From the NCBI GenBank assembly GCA_020351775.1, contig CP070666.1, positions 2,815,486 to 2,848,100 of the forward strand: a stretch of 32,615 nt of DNA, in the 5' to 3' direction. The stretch is from Gemmatimonadota bacterium. GTDB taxonomy: Bacteria; Gemmatimonadota; Gemmatimonadetes; Gemmatimonadales; GWC2-71-9. Under the pieces are notes generated by a model. It saw only the letters and a program-made list of their open reading frames with translations, had not been told where the DNA came from and searched no databases. This document shows, piece after piece, positions 31,721 to 32,615 of the stretch. Every line of letters begins with the position of its first letter. The first letter of the stretch is position 1. The translations under genes and the position numbers were made by a program.

Positions 31721-32485
31721 ATGCTTCACACGGACCTGCAGGACGGCGTTCTGGTGCTGCGCCTGGACCACCGCAAGGCACATGCGCTGGATGTGGAACT
31801 GTGCCAAGCCCTCTCGGATGCGGTCAGCGAGATCGAGGCAACCCCCGCCGTGCGGGCAGTGGTCCTTACGGGCAGCGGATCGATCTTCTGCGCCGGCGTC
31901 GATATGTTCCGAGTGTTGGACGGAGGACCCGAGTACGTCGACGAGTTCGTGCCGGCGCTGGACCACACCCTGAGATCGCTGTTCCGTCTGCCCCGCCCCG
32001 TGGTGGCGGCAATCAACGGTTACGCCATCGCGGGAGGCTGTGTATTGGCTGCCGCCTGCGACTACCGCATCATGGCTCAGGGATCAGGCACCATAGGCGT
32101 GCCGGAGCTGACCGTCGGCATGCCGTTCCCCTTGGTGGCTGTCGAGATCCTGCGGTTTGCGACGTCCGATGCGCACCTCCAGGAGCTGATCTATCAGGGC
32201 AGGACCTACTCGGTGGATGACGCCTATGAATTGGGCCTGGTGGACGAACTCAGCGATCCCGGCGTCCTGCAAGACCGGGCGCTCGAGGTTGCCCGGCAGC
32301 TCGGCTCGGAGCCTGCGGCGCGGTTTCTAATAACCAAGCAGCAGTTGCGCGGCCCGGCAGTTGCTCTCATGGAGCGATCCCACGAGACCGACGCGGACGT
32401 GCGTGCCGCCTGGAAGGACCCGACTACCATCGCCGCCATCCGGCGCTACGTGGAGGGCATGAAGCGAGGTAGGGGATCCAGATGA
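31721..32485 (+). CDS. enoyl-CoA hydratase/isomerase family protein
   Basis: This 254-residue crotonase-fold enzyme carries the oxyanion-hole segments IFCAGVDMF at 55-63 and GYAIAGGCVLAAACDYRIM at 100-118. Glu129 in VPELTVG corresponds to the first catalytic Glu of rat enoyl-CoA hydratase. Glu155 in HLQELIYQG fits the second, so hydratase chemistry is possible. It would act on 2-enoyl-CoA in fatty-acid or amino-acid breakdown. The next gene appears to start within its stop codon (ATGA), which suggests an operon continuing out of the window. The exact acyl chain is unknown. Confidence 0.88.
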   Translation: MLHTDLQDGVLVLRLDHRKAHALDVELCQALSDAVSEIEATPAVRAVVLTGSGSIFCAGVDMFRVLDGGPEYVDEFVPALDHTLRSLFRLPRPVVAAINGYAIAGGCVLAAACDYRIMAQGSGTIGVPELTVGMPFPLVAVEILRFATSDAHLQELIYQGRTYSVDDAYELGLVDELSDPGVLQDRALEVARQLGSEPAARFLITKQQLRGPAVALMERSHETDADVRAAWKDPTTIAAIRRYVEGMKRGRGSR

Positions 32486-32615
32486 GTTGCCGGGACGTGC
32501 AGACGGACCCGGCTACCCCCGGGGTACCGGCAGCCGACGTCGCCGCGCTGCATCCGTGTCCGTCGGGACTTCCTGCCGGCGGGACACCTGCCACCGGGGA
32601 CTGGTTAACATTATA
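32482..32615 (+). CDS. start of a further gene (runs off the window), unidentified
   Basis: ATG 32482 overlaps the preceding stop by four bases, and AGGGG lies about seven bases upstream. The frame stays open to the window end. The 44 visible residues (starting MSCRDVQTDPATPGVP) are Pro/Gly/Ala-rich and resemble no family. The underlying DNA contains imperfect repeats of a CGGGAC-CTGCC unit. This may be a true coupled gene or chance. Confidence 0.4.
   Translation, partial: MSCRDVQTDPATPGVPAADVAALHPCPSGLPAGGTPATGDWLTL

Noticed and set aside
32540..32600. Imperfect CGGGAC-CTGCC repeats at the window end
   Set aside because: Few and imperfect, and explained by low-complexity GC-rich sequence in a possible coding start.
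1..32615. tRNA genes, CRISPR arrays, insertion sequences, attachment sites, riboswitches
   Set aside because: Intergenic regions were read for T-loop motifs, regular repeats, transposase-like ORFs with terminal repeats and known riboswitch cores; nothing convincing was seen. A covariance-model search would be the deciding test.

Overview
The window is a GC-rich (about 60% by eye) stretch of bacterial chromosome. It has short gaps, many genes on the minus strand, and no transposase, integrase, CRISPR array, rRNA or recognisable tRNA. The gene content suggests Gemmatimonadota or a related FCB/Acidobacteria-like lineage: a large MacB/FtsX-type orphan permease fused to a Ser/Thr kinase, two secreted M14 carboxypeptidases with C-terminal extensions, a secreted 6-bladed beta-propeller, dodecin, ferritin, and a fused gamma-alpha 2-oxoacid:ferredoxin oxidoreductase. 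The assignment is an inference from gene families; no marker gene is present.

Layout. 1-2231 (minus): korA and the start of korB, a 2-oxoacid:ferredoxin oxidoreductase. 2730-4022 (plus): a class V PLP enzyme with a Tat-like signal. 4106-5049: a CBS-domain protein with an apparent frameshift, convergent with ferritin. 5249-8717 (plus): phosphoglucose isomerase of the Tal-Pgi type, then an orphan B12-binding-type radical SAM enzyme. 8761-15305 (minus): M14 peptidase, beta-propeller, dodecin and a second M14 peptidase with an unusual zinc site. 15387-16254: a tiny unknown ORF and a small unknown protein. 16302-18858: divergent otsA (trehalose-6-phosphate synthase) and glk (glucokinase). 18953-23697 (minus): a radical SAM protein followed by an 1130-residue fusion of a molybdopterin oxidoreductase to a cysteine desulfurase. 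23847-26960: a carbamoyl-amino-acid-hydrolase-like M20 enzyme divergent from a DUF3311 + sodium:solute symporter pair. 26985-31537 (minus): an HTH-kinase-permease fusion followed 14 bp later by an Fpg-type DNA glycosylase. 31721-32615 (plus): an enoyl-CoA hydratase and the start of one more gene.

How the genes fit together. Secreted peptidases, the symporter with the M20 amidase, the 2-oxoacid:ferredoxin oxidoreductase and the enoyl-CoA hydratase suit a peptide- and amino-acid-using heterotroph. glk, pgi and otsA form a glucose-6-phosphate/trehalose group. Ferritin and dodecin are iron and flavin stores. The two most unusual objects are the molybdoenzyme-cysteine desulfurase fusion with its radical SAM neighbour, and the cytoplasmic kinase welded to an ABC-type permease. 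Both appear as single uninterrupted reading frames.
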